A stretch of DNA of 64,000 bases from Caenimonas aquaedulcis (GTDB lineage: Bacteria; Pseudomonadota; Gammaproteobacteria; Burkholderiales; Burkholderiaceae_C): positions 2,570,618-2,634,617 of the forward strand of contig NZ_JADWYS010000001.1 in the NCBI RefSeq assembly GCF_015831345.1, read 5' to 3'. The notes beneath the pieces are model-generated. The model made no database searches, was not told where the DNA came from, and was given only the letters and a program-made list of their open reading frames with translations. Of the stretch, positions 1 to 6,746 are shown piece after piece. The position numbers and the translations under genes are program-made. The first letter of the stretch is position 1. The number at the start of each line of letters is the position of its first letter.

Positions 1-439
1 CGAACGCGTCGTGCACGAAGATGTCGCACAGCGCCGCCATCTTCTTCGCGAGCGCCGGGTCGTTCTTCTTCTCGCCCTTGTTGACGCGGCAATTCTCCAG
101 CAGCACGACGTCGCCGGGCTTGACCTGCACCCCGTCCACCCAGTTGGCCACCAGCGGCACGTCCCGGCCCAGCAGCTCGGAGAGGCGCCGGGCCACGGGA
201 GCCAGCGAATCTTCAGGCTTGAACTCGCCCTCGGTGGGCCGGCCCAGGTGCGAGGTGACCATCACGGCCGCGCCCGCGTCGAGCGCCATGCGGATGCAGG
301 GCACCGACGCGCGGATGCGCGTGTCCTCGGTGATGTTGCCCGCGTCGTCCTGCGGCACGTTGAGGTCGGCACGGATGAACACGCGCTGGCCGCGGGCTTG
401 GCCGCCGGCACACAGGTCGGAAAAACGCAGGACTTTCAT
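1..439 (-). CDS. pgk: Phosphoglycerate kinase, N-terminal part (runs off the window)
   Basis: Glycolytic enzyme of the cytoplasm that transfers phosphate between 1,3-bisphosphoglycerate and ADP. About 146 N-terminal residues are visible. They carry the family landmarks: RADLNVP near residues 23-29, SHLGRP near 63-68 and [11 protein letters not shown] near 113-123, which form the 3-phosphoglycerate-binding N-domain. The start is the ATG at 437-439, which gives the usual MKVLRF-type beginning. The gene lies 42 bp downstream of azlD on the same strand, so it may be read from the def/fmt/azl operon as well as from its own promoter. The C-terminal nucleotide-binding half lies outside the window. 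Confidence 0.96.
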   Translation of the reverse strand, partial: MKVLRFSDLCAGGQARGQRVFIRADLNVPQDDAGNITEDTRIRASVPCIRMALDAGAAVMVTSHLGRPTEGEFKPEDSLAPVARRLSELLGRDVPLVANWVDGVQVKPGDVVLLENCRVNKGEKKNDPALAKKMAALCDIFVHDAF

Positions 440-481
440 GGAGATCGCTTCGTGGTGGCAAAGCGGTCATTTTAGGAGTCG

Positions 482-820
482 CTACCAGCCCAACAGCAGG
501 TGCAGCGGCAGATAAACCGCCATGCCCGCAGCGATCGTGAGCAGCACGCTGCGCCGCCAGAAGTAGAGCAAGGCGCCAACCGGCGCGGCGTAGAGGCGCG
601 CGTCCTGCCAGGTGTGGATGAACTGGCCGCTGCTCATCACCACCTCCGGCGCGATCACGCCCGCGAGCGCGGCGACGGGCGCGTACTTCAGTGCCCGGTG
701 CGCCCATGCGGGCAAGGTCCACGGCCGATCCATGATGAAGAAGAAGCAGCGGGTGAGCACGGTGATGGCGGCGAGTCCCACGATCGTCGCCAGGGTCCAC
801 AGGTCGGTCTGGGCGCTCAT
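482..820 (-). CDS. azlD: AzlD-type branched-chain amino acid exporter small subunit
   Basis: A 112-residue, strongly hydrophobic protein with about four predicted membrane segments, the normal size for AzlD (LivH-like small subunit). AzlC/AzlD pairs export branched-chain amino acids and related compounds across the inner membrane. The start was set at the ATG at 818-820 (MSAQTD), because it overlaps the azlC stop by 4 bp (ATGA), a sign of translational coupling. A longer open frame upstream is only azlC read in another frame. Family assignment rests on membrane pattern, size and the azlC partner. Confidence 0.88.
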   Translation of the reverse strand: MSAQTDLWTLATIVGLAAITVLTRCFFFIMDRPWTLPAWAHRALKYAPVAALAGVIAPEVVMSSGQFIHTWQDARLYAAPVGALLYFWRRSVLLTIAAGMAVYLPLHLLLGW

Positions 821-1551
821 GCGGGCTCCCCCGCTTCCTGCGGGAACCTGCGCTCCAGCCAGAAACACAGGGCCACCGCCACCGCGATGGCCGCGACGAT
901 GTTGAGCTTGAGCGGCAGCGAATAGGTCGCGACCGCCGCCGACCCTGCGATCAGCACCGCCAGCCGGCGCAGCGGCGTATTCGCGAGCGAGCACAGGATG
1001 CCGACGAGGCACAGCACACCCGCGAAGCCGAGTCCCCACGACGTGGGAATGAGGTTGCCCAGCAGGATGCCGGCCACGCTCGCGCCCATCCACGCGAACC
1101 ACGTGACGCAGTAGTTGCCGCTCAGGTACGCCTCCTCCTCCCGCCGGCCCTCTCCGGTCTGCGCGGGCTCCGGGAAGCGCCGCGTGAACATGGCATACGT
1201 CATGTCCGCGGTGAGGTAGCCGTGGGCCATGCGGCGCCAGCGCGGCATGTGCATCATGTAGGGACGCAGGTGCAGGCTGAAGACGACGAAGCGCAGGTTC
1301 ACGCAGAAGCCGGTGGCGAGGATCACCCACATCGGCGCCCCGGCGACGATCAGCGGGATCGCGGCGAGTTGCGAGCTGCCCGCGTAGACGAGGAAGGTCA
1401 TCGCGAGCGCCTCGAACACGCTCATGCCCGACTTGACCATGGCGACTCCCGTCATCAGGCCCCATGCGGCAATGCCGGTGGCCAGCGGCGCCATGCCGCT
1501 CGCGGCCTCCCGGAACGCCGGGTGGCTGTAGTTGGATCGCAGGAAGAACAC
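817..1551 (-). CDS. azlC: AzlC-type branched-chain amino acid exporter large subunit
   Basis: Inner-membrane permease of 244 residues with 6-7 hydrophobic segments. It has the AzlC look of an N-terminal REAASGMAPLATG stretch, a first helix with a YAGSSQ motif near residue 56 and a conserved NLRF motif near 83-86. It should form the export channel with AzlD. The start is a GTG at 1549-1551, only 7 bp after the fmt stop. No better start is available without losing the conserved first segment. It is probably co-transcribed with fmt upstream and azlD/pgk downstream. Substrate (branched-chain amino acids) is inferred from the family. Confidence 0.88.
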   Translation of the reverse strand: MFFLRSNYSHPAFREAASGMAPLATGIAAWGLMTGVAMVKSGMSVFEALAMTFLVYAGSSQLAAIPLIVAGAPMWVILATGFCVNLRFVVFSLHLRPYMMHMPRWRRMAHGYLTADMTYAMFTRRFPEPAQTGEGRREEEAYLSGNYCVTWFAWMGASVAGILLGNLIPTSWGLGFAGVLCLVGILCSLANTPLRRLAVLIAGSAAVATYSLPLKLNIVAAIAVAVALCFWLERRFPQEAGEPA

Positions 1552-1558
1552 GGGGCGG

Positions 1559-2518
1559 CTAGGAAGCGAACGACATCCGCGGCTCCAACGCGAAACCGCG
1601 CTGGAAGTCTGCCACAGCCATGCGTTTGCCGCCCGCGCGCTGCAGCTGGGTGGCGCGCAGGACGCCCGCGCCGCACGCGATGTCCACGCCTTGCGCCGTC
1701 ACCGCGAGAATCTCGCCCGGCGCGGTGCCGGAAGCATGCGCTTCCAGCGGATGCGCACGCCAGAACTTCACCACTTCCCCGCGCAACGTACCCGATGCGC
1801 CCGGGAAGGGATCGAAAGCGCGGATGCGGCGCGCGATGGTGCGGGCGTCGAGTGTCCAGTCGATCGCGGCTTCCTGCTTCTCGATCTTGTGCGCGTAGGT
1901 CACGCCTTCCGCGGGCTGGGGCGTGCGGGTGAGGCCGCCGCAGGCAGCGAGCTCGAGCGCCTCGACCATCAATCTGCCGCCCAGCGGTGCGAGCTTGTCG
2001 TGCAGCGTCGCGGTGGTGTCGTCGTCCGCGATGGGAATGGCTTCGGCCAGCAGCATGTCGCCCGTGTCCAGGCCCGCATCCATCTGCATGATGGTCACGC
2101 CGGTCATCGCATCCCCCGCCTCGATCGCGCGGTGGATCGGCGCGGCGCCGCGCCAGCGTGGCAGCAAGGACGCATGGATATTGAAAGCCCCCAGGCGCGG
2201 CGCATCGAGCACCCACTGCGGCAGGATCAGGCCGTACGCCGCGACGACCATCGCGTCCGCGCGGGCAGCGGCGATCGCATCGCGCGCCTGACGTGCGTCC
2301 TCGGGATACTTGCCGTCAAGCCGCAAGCTGCGCGGCTGCACCACGGGGATCCCATGCGTGACGGCGAACTGCTTGACCGCCGAAGCCTGCAGCTTCATGC
2401 CGCGGCCGGCCGGGCGATCGGGCTGCGTGAGCACCAGCGGAATCTGGAAGCCCGCGGCGTGCAGCCGCTCGAGCGCCACCTGGGCGAATTCGGGTGTCCC
2501 CGCGAAGATGACGCGCAC
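1559..2518 (-). CDS. fmt: Methionyl-tRNA formyltransferase
   Basis: Formylates initiator Met-tRNA using 10-formyl-tetrahydrofolate, in the cytoplasm. At 319 residues it has normal length. The N-terminal hydrolase domain carries the folate/formyl-transfer motif with N113, H115 and SLLPRWRG at 117-124, and the LDTGD motif at 150-154 that supplies the catalytic Asp. The C-terminal tRNA-binding domain follows from about residue 205. It sits 13 bp after a small lipoprotein gene and one gene from def, the deformylase that removes the same formyl group. The def/fmt pairing is widespread, though a lipoprotein gene between them is not typical. Confidence 0.97.
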   Translation of the reverse strand: MRVIFAGTPEFAQVALERLHAAGFQIPLVLTQPDRPAGRGMKLQASAVKQFAVTHGIPVVQPRSLRLDGKYPEDARQARDAIAAARADAMVVAAYGLILPQWVLDAPRLGAFNIHASLLPRWRGAAPIHRAIEAGDAMTGVTIMQMDAGLDTGDMLLAEAIPIADDDTTATLHDKLAPLGGRLMVEALELAACGGLTRTPQPAEGVTYAHKIEKQEAAIDWTLDARTIARRIRAFDPFPGASGTLRGEVVKFWRAHPLEAHASGTAPGEILAVTAQGVDIACGAGVLRATQLQRAGGKRMAVADFQRGFALEPRMSFAS

Positions 2519-2531
2519 GTTGTCGAAGGCC

Positions 2532-3026
2532 CTAGTTTCTGTCGTTGGGCGCGTTGACGAATTCCATGCCCGGATGGGCGCGCCGCACCACGTTGGCCCG
2601 GTCCAGGTACACCCAATAGAACATGTCGCTGCCCTGCACGTCCCGCCAGCGGTAGGTCATGACCGGGCCGTCCCAGCTCGCGACGCCGTCGATCATCGCC
2701 GGCCGGCCGAACTCGCGCTCCACGTCGTCGCGCGTCCACTTCCCGGGCTCGATCCGCTGAAAATTGGCGTCCGTCAGGACCTGGCGCGAGCGGACGACCC
2801 GGCCCGCGGCGTCCAGGTCCACCATCCAGGCGAACTGGCCGAAGGGTTGCAGCGAATACTGGAGGCGCTCGCCGCCATCGATCCGCACCACGCGCTGGGG
2901 CTGGCCCAGGCGCGCGACCACCGCCTCGCGGGGCGTTCCCGGTGCGACATCGAAGCCGCCGCCGATGAAGGTGACGGCGCAGCCGGCCAGCAGCGACAGG
3001 CACAGGGCGCATAACAGCTTGCGCAT
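2532..3026 (-). CDS. Small outer-membrane lipoprotein, SmpA/OmlA (BamE-like) type
   Basis: A 164-residue secreted protein. The start at the ATG at 3024-3026 gives a classic lipoprotein signal: a charged MRK, a hydrophobic core and the lipobox LLAGC with the lipidated Cys near residue 18. The mature part begins with a phrase of the type [14 protein letters not shown] and continues with repeated beta-strand-like segments, resembling the SmpA/OmlA/BamE fold, and a second such unit appears near [13 protein letters not shown]. BamE-like proteins support outer-membrane assembly, but this is not the usual bamE context and the role here is unknown. It lies between def (38 bp gap) and fmt (13 bp gap), so it is almost certainly in that operon. 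Confidence 0.8.
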   Translation of the reverse strand: MRKLLCALCLSLLAGCAVTFIGGGFDVAPGTPREAVVARLGQPQRVVRIDGGERLQYSLQPFGQFAWMVDLDAAGRVVRSRQVLTDANFQRIEPGKWTRDDVEREFGRPAMIDGVASWDGPVMTYRWRDVQGSDMFYWVYLDRANVVRRAHPGMEFVNAPNDRN

Positions 3027-3064
3027 GGCAGGCCTCCTGGACGAAATAAGAGTCAGTGAAACGC

Positions 3065-3577
3065 TCAGGCCCGCTCGGTGTCCCGGCGCGCCTTCAGCAT
3101 CTTGGTCTTGATGCGGTTTCGCTTCAAGGGCGACAGGTATTCGACGAACACCTTGCCGAGCAGGTGGTCCATCTCGTGCTGGATGCACACGGCGAGGATG
3201 CCCTCGGCCTCCAGCGTGCGGGACTTGCCATCGCCGTCGAGGGCCGTCACCTTGATGGACGAGGAGCGCTCCACGCCGTCGTAGATCCCTGGAACGGACA
3301 GGCAGCCTTCGTCGTTGAGCTGCTTCTCGGGGCTGGCCCAGGTGATCTCCGGGTTGATCAGCACCAGCGGCTGGTTCCGGTCCTCGGAGACGTCGATGAC
3401 GATCAGGCGCTCATGGACGTCCACCTGCGTGGCGGCCAGGCCGATGCCGTTGGCGTCGTACATCGTGTCCAGCATGTCGGCGATCAGCTGTTTCACGCGG
3501 GCGTCCACCGCCTGCACGGGCCGGGCCACGGTGTTCAGTTTCGGGTCGGGATAGCAAAGAATGGGCAGGAGGGACAT
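3065..3577 (-). CDS. def: Peptide deformylase
   Basis: Removes the N-formyl group from nascent proteins; an iron/zinc metalloenzyme of the cytoplasm. The 170 residues contain all three family motifs: GIGLAATQ near 44-51, EGCLSVP at 90-96 with the metal ligand Cys92, and QHEMDHLLG at 133-141 with ligands His134 and His138 and catalytic Glu135. It is first in the minus-strand run def - lipoprotein - fmt - azlC - azlD - pgk. A promoter should lie in the 158-bp divergent gap shared with the LysM gene. Confidence 0.97.
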   Translation of the reverse strand: MSLLPILCYPDPKLNTVARPVQAVDARVKQLIADMLDTMYDANGIGLAATQVDVHERLIVIDVSEDRNQPLVLINPEITWASPEKQLNDEGCLSVPGIYDGVERSSSIKVTALDGDGKSRTLEAEGILAVCIQHEMDHLLGKVFVEYLSPLKRNRIKTKMLKARRDTERA

Positions 3578-3735
3578 GGGTTGGGGCCTTGGGTGTCGCT
3601 ATTTTCGCTACTTTTGGGTTTGCCGGCAGGCTCGAAACGCCATAAACGTTGCCCAATCAAGGGCTTGAGCGCAGAATCGCCAGTACTTTGTCAAGACTTT
3701 CGACTGCCTGCCCATGGGGTGGTCGTGGCCCGCAA

Positions 3736-5001
3736 ATGCACCAACACAGCCAATTTTCGACGATGGTTCCAGCTCCCGCCCGCGGATCGTCCCGCTGGGG
3801 CGCCGCTTCCAGCTGGACCATGCTGGCCGCGCTCGCGGGGGCCCTGGCCGCCGCACCCGCGCTGGCGCAGAACTTCCCGATCACGCCGGGCCAGCGCTCC
3901 ACCGCCGAGCAGGTGGCGCAGGCCGGGGTTCCGCTGTCCGAACTCGCCCCGAACGCGCCCGAGGAATACACCGTCAAGCGCGGCGACACGCTCTGGGCCA
4001 TCTCCGGCATGTTCCTGAAGACGCCGTGGCGCTGGCCCGAGCTCTGGGGCATGAACATGGAAGAGGTGCGCAACCCGCACCGCATCTATCCCGGCCAGCA
4101 GCTCTTCCTGGAAAAGCTCAACGGCCGCGCGCTGCTGCGCATGCGCGCTTCGACCGACAGCAGCCAGCCGCCCACCGACACCATCCGCGTGTCGCCCCGC
4201 ACCCGCATCGAATCGCTGCCGGATGCGTCCATTCCGACCTTGCAGCTGGCCGCGATCGAAGCCTTCCTGGCCGAGCCGCTGATCATCGACGAGAAGACGC
4301 TGCTCGCCGCGCCGCGCATCGTGGCCGCCCCGGCGGACCGGGTCCTCATCACGCGCGGCGACCGCGCGTACGCACGCGGGATCGCCGCCACGCCGATGAT
4401 GCAGCGCGTCTCCGGCCGCGAGGACGACTACCGCATCTTCCGCAATGCGCAGCCCCTGCGCGACCCGGTCACCAAGGCCGTCCTGGGCTACGAGGCGCAG
4501 TACCTCGGCAAGGCGGCGCTCGTGCGCAACGAAAGCTCGGAATCGGTGAAGACGAGCAGCGGCAAGGAGGAAACCCTTCCCGTGCCGGCCACCATCGACA
4601 TCGTGTCGGCCAAGGAAGAAATGCGGGTCGGGGACCGGCTGCTGCCCGAGCCGCCGCGCGAATTCCTCAATTACGTGCCCCACGCGCCGGGCAACACCAT
4701 CCGCGGCACGATCGTCTCGATCCACGGCAATGCCGTGGCCCTCGCCGGACAGAACTCGGTCGTGGTGATCAACAAGGGCACGATGGACGGCATCGAGATG
4801 GGCCACGTGCTGGTGATCCAGAAAGAGGGCGAGCGGCGCACCGACACTTCGCAGCCCGGCGAGCGCTCGGTCATCAAGCTGCCCAATGAGCGCAACGGCC
4901 TCCTGATGGTGTTCCGCCCGTTCGAGAAGCTCTCGTACGGGCTGGTCCTGGAAATGAACGACGCAGTAAAGATCGGCGACGCCGTCGTCAATCCGCGCTG
5001 A
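3736..5001 (+). CDS. Secreted LysM peptidoglycan-binding protein
   Basis: A 421-residue exported protein. The chosen ATG (MHQHSQ) places a signal peptide with hydrophobic core ending in an APALAQ-type cleavage site near residue 45; an earlier in-frame start at 3649 would add 29 unlikely residues. A LysM domain follows (YTVKRGDTLWAIS to YPGQQLFL, about residues 79-126), which binds peptidoglycan sugars. The remaining 290 residues are a conserved betaproteobacterial region without recognised catalytic residues. It overlaps the dprA frame, as is common in Burkholderiales where the LysM gene precedes dprA. The cellular role, probably at the cell wall, is inferred. Confidence 0.9.
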   Translation: MHQHSQFSTMVPAPARGSSRWGAASSWTMLAALAGALAAAPALAQNFPITPGQRSTAEQVAQAGVPLSELAPNAPEEYTVKRGDTLWAISGMFLKTPWRWPELWGMNMEEVRNPHRIYPGQQLFLEKLNGRALLRMRASTDSSQPPTDTIRVSPRTRIESLPDASIPTLQLAAIEAFLAEPLIIDEKTLLAAPRIVAAPADRVLITRGDRAYARGIAATPMMQRVSGREDDYRIFRNAQPLRDPVTKAVLGYEAQYLGKAALVRNESSESVKTSSGKEETLPVPATIDIVSAKEEMRVGDRLLPEPPREFLNYVPHAPGNTIRGTIVSIHGNAVALAGQNSVVVINKGTMDGIEMGHVLVIQKEGERRTDTSQPGERSVIKLPNERNGLLMVFRPFEKLSYGLVLEMNDAVKIGDAVVNPR

Positions 5002-6164
5002 GCCCCGACCGCGTCGACCCGGGTGAGCTCGCGGCATGGCTGCGGCTGGCCTGGACCCGGGGAATCGGCAATATCACCGCCCGGCGCCTGCTGGCCGCCT
5101 TCGGCTTGCCGCAGGCCATCTTCGAGCAACCCCTGGAAGCGCTCCGGCAGGTCGTGTCCGCGGCCGATGCGGCCTCGCTCCAAAAGCCACCCGAGGGATT
5201 CGAGGCACGCGTCGCGGTCACGCGCCAATGGCTGGAAGCAGCATCCTTCCCCGGCGAGCGGCAGATCGTCACTCTCGGCTCTCCCGGTTACCCCCAAGCA
5301 CTCCTCGACACCGAGGACCCGCCGCTGATGCTGTACCTGCTCGGGCAGGTGCCGCCGCGCTGGCCCCACGCCATCTCCATCGTGGGCAGCCGCAATCCCA
5401 CGCCGCAGGGCCTGGCGAATGCCCGCGATTTCTCGCGCAGCTTCGCGCAGGCGGGCCTCACCGTGGTCTCGGGGCTCGCGCTCGGCATCGACGGCGCCGC
5501 GCATGAAGGCGCGCTCGACGGCGCAGTCGGCGGCGGGCCGGCGACAATCGCGGTGGTGGGCACGGGCCTGGACACCGTCTACCCCAAACGGCATGCGAGC
5601 CTCGCGCAACGCATCGTGCAGCGGGGCCTCATCGTCAGCGAATATCCGCTGGGCACGCCGCCGCTGTCGGAAAATTTTCCGAGGCGCAACCGCATCATCT
5701 CGGCCCTGGGCCAGGGCACGCTGGTGGTCGAGGCCGCGCTGATGTCGGGTTCGCTGATCACCGCCAAGCAGGCGGCCGAGCAGGGCCGCGACGTGTTCGC
5801 GATTCCGGGCTCGATCCATTCGCCGCTCTCGCGCGGCTGCCATTCGCTCATCAAGCAGGGGGCGAAGCTCGTGGAATGCGCACAGGACGTGTTGGAGGAA
5901 TTGCCGTCGACGCGCGGCAGCCTGCTCGCGCGCAACGCGTCATCGAGCACCTCAACGATCGCGGGCACGAGCGAGCTCGATGGGACACCGACGCAGGACG
6001 GCGTGCTCGAATCGCTGGGCCACGACCCGGTAGGACTCGACGCATTGGTGGCCCGCACGGGTCTCGCCCCCGCGCAACTGCAAGCCCGCCTGCTCGAGCT
6101 CGAGCTGGCCGGTGAAATCGCGCGCCTGCCCGGTGGTCTCTACCAACGCACGGCCATCGCGTAG
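4998..6164 (+). CDS. dprA: DNA-processing protein DprA (start codon problematic)
   Basis: Loads RecA onto incoming single-stranded DNA during transformation and protects it; cytoplasmic. The Rossmann domain carries GSRNPTPQG, a GLALGIDGAAH stretch and the SENFPRRNRIIS motif, followed by a winged-helix-like tail. The N-terminal segment typical of DprA (ELAAWLRLA, GIGN, ARRLLAAFGLP) is encoded from about 5025, but this frame holds no ATG, GTG or TTG upstream of it; the first standard start is a TTG at 5106, which would cut that segment off. The best candidate is the CTG at 4998, which overlaps the TGA stop of the LysM gene and suggests coupled re-initiation. The start is therefore uncertain. 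Confidence 0.88.
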   Translation: MSPDRVDPGELAAWLRLAWTRGIGNITARRLLAAFGLPQAIFEQPLEALRQVVSAADAASLQKPPEGFEARVAVTRQWLEAASFPGERQIVTLGSPGYPQALLDTEDPPLMLYLLGQVPPRWPHAISIVGSRNPTPQGLANARDFSRSFAQAGLTVVSGLALGIDGAAHEGALDGAVGGGPATIAVVGTGLDTVYPKRHASLAQRIVQRGLIVSEYPLGTPPLSENFPRRNRIISALGQGTLVVEAALMSGSLITAKQAAEQGRDVFAIPGSIHSPLSRGCHSLIKQGAKLVECAQDVLEELPSTRGSLLARNASSSTSTIAGTSELDGTPTQDGVLESLGHDPVGLDALVARTGLAPAQLQARLLELELAGEIARLPGGLYQRTAIA

Positions 6165-6219
6165 CTGAGCCAGCTTGCGCCCCGCGTGCTGCAAGCGCGC
6201 AACACCGCACCGGAATCGA

Positions 6220-6247
6220 TTGCAGGAAGCGACTTCTGGGCTATATT
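6220..6247 (+). promoter_or_regulatory. Candidate promoter for smg
   Basis: A TTGCAG box (6220-6225), a 16-bp spacer and a TATATT box (6242-6247) resemble a sigma-70 promoter. The -10 box ends only 7 nt before the smg ATG, so transcription would begin at or beside the start codon. The motif match is by eye and has not been tested. Confidence 0.5.
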
Positions 6248-6254
6248 GGGTGGC

Positions 6255-6737
6255 ATGTTTGAAGTGCTCGTTTTTGTGTACGAACACTACTGGCGCGGCG
6301 ATGCGTGTCCTGAGCTGGAGCATCTGAGCCGCAAGCTCAGCGCCCACGGCTTCGAGGCCGACGAAATCCACGAGGCGCTGGTCTGGCTCGACGGCCTGAA
6401 CCTCGCCGCGCAGAGCGTCCGCTCGGATGCTCCCACCGCTTCCGCTCCCTCCCCCCTGCAGTCTGCCGACAGCATGCGCGTGTATTCGGTGCGCGAGCAG
6501 GACCACCTCGGCGCACAGTGCCTGGGTTTCATCTCCTTCCTCGAAAGCGCCGGCGTGCTGCCGCCGGCCATGCGCGAGATCGTCGTGGACAGGGCGATGG
6601 CGGCACCCGGTGGGCCGGTGGCCGTCGACGACCTGAAGATCATCGTGCTGATGGTGTACTGGAGCTTCGGCGAAGAGCCCGACGCCCTGGTGCTGGACGA
6701 GCTGTGCGACGACGGCGACGAGCGCGTCGCGCACTGA
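6255..6737 (+). CDS. smg: Smg family protein (DUF494)
   Basis: A 160-residue cytoplasmic protein of the Smg/DUF494 family. The ATG at 6255 gives the characteristic opening MFEVLVFVYEHYW; the C-terminal half ends with a conserved segment around VDDLKIIVLMVYWSFGEEPD. smg commonly follows dprA in Beta- and Gammaproteobacteria, as here. In many relatives topA comes next, but here a convergent DUF1631 gene follows after 9 bp. The molecular function of Smg is not established. Confidence 0.93.
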   Translation: MFEVLVFVYEHYWRGDACPELEHLSRKLSAHGFEADEIHEALVWLDGLNLAAQSVRSDAPTASAPSPLQSADSMRVYSVREQDHLGAQCLGFISFLESAGVLPPAMREIVVDRAMAAPGGPVAVDDLKIIVLMVYWSFGEEPDALVLDELCDDGDERVAH

Positions 6738-6746
6738 TCGCACCCC

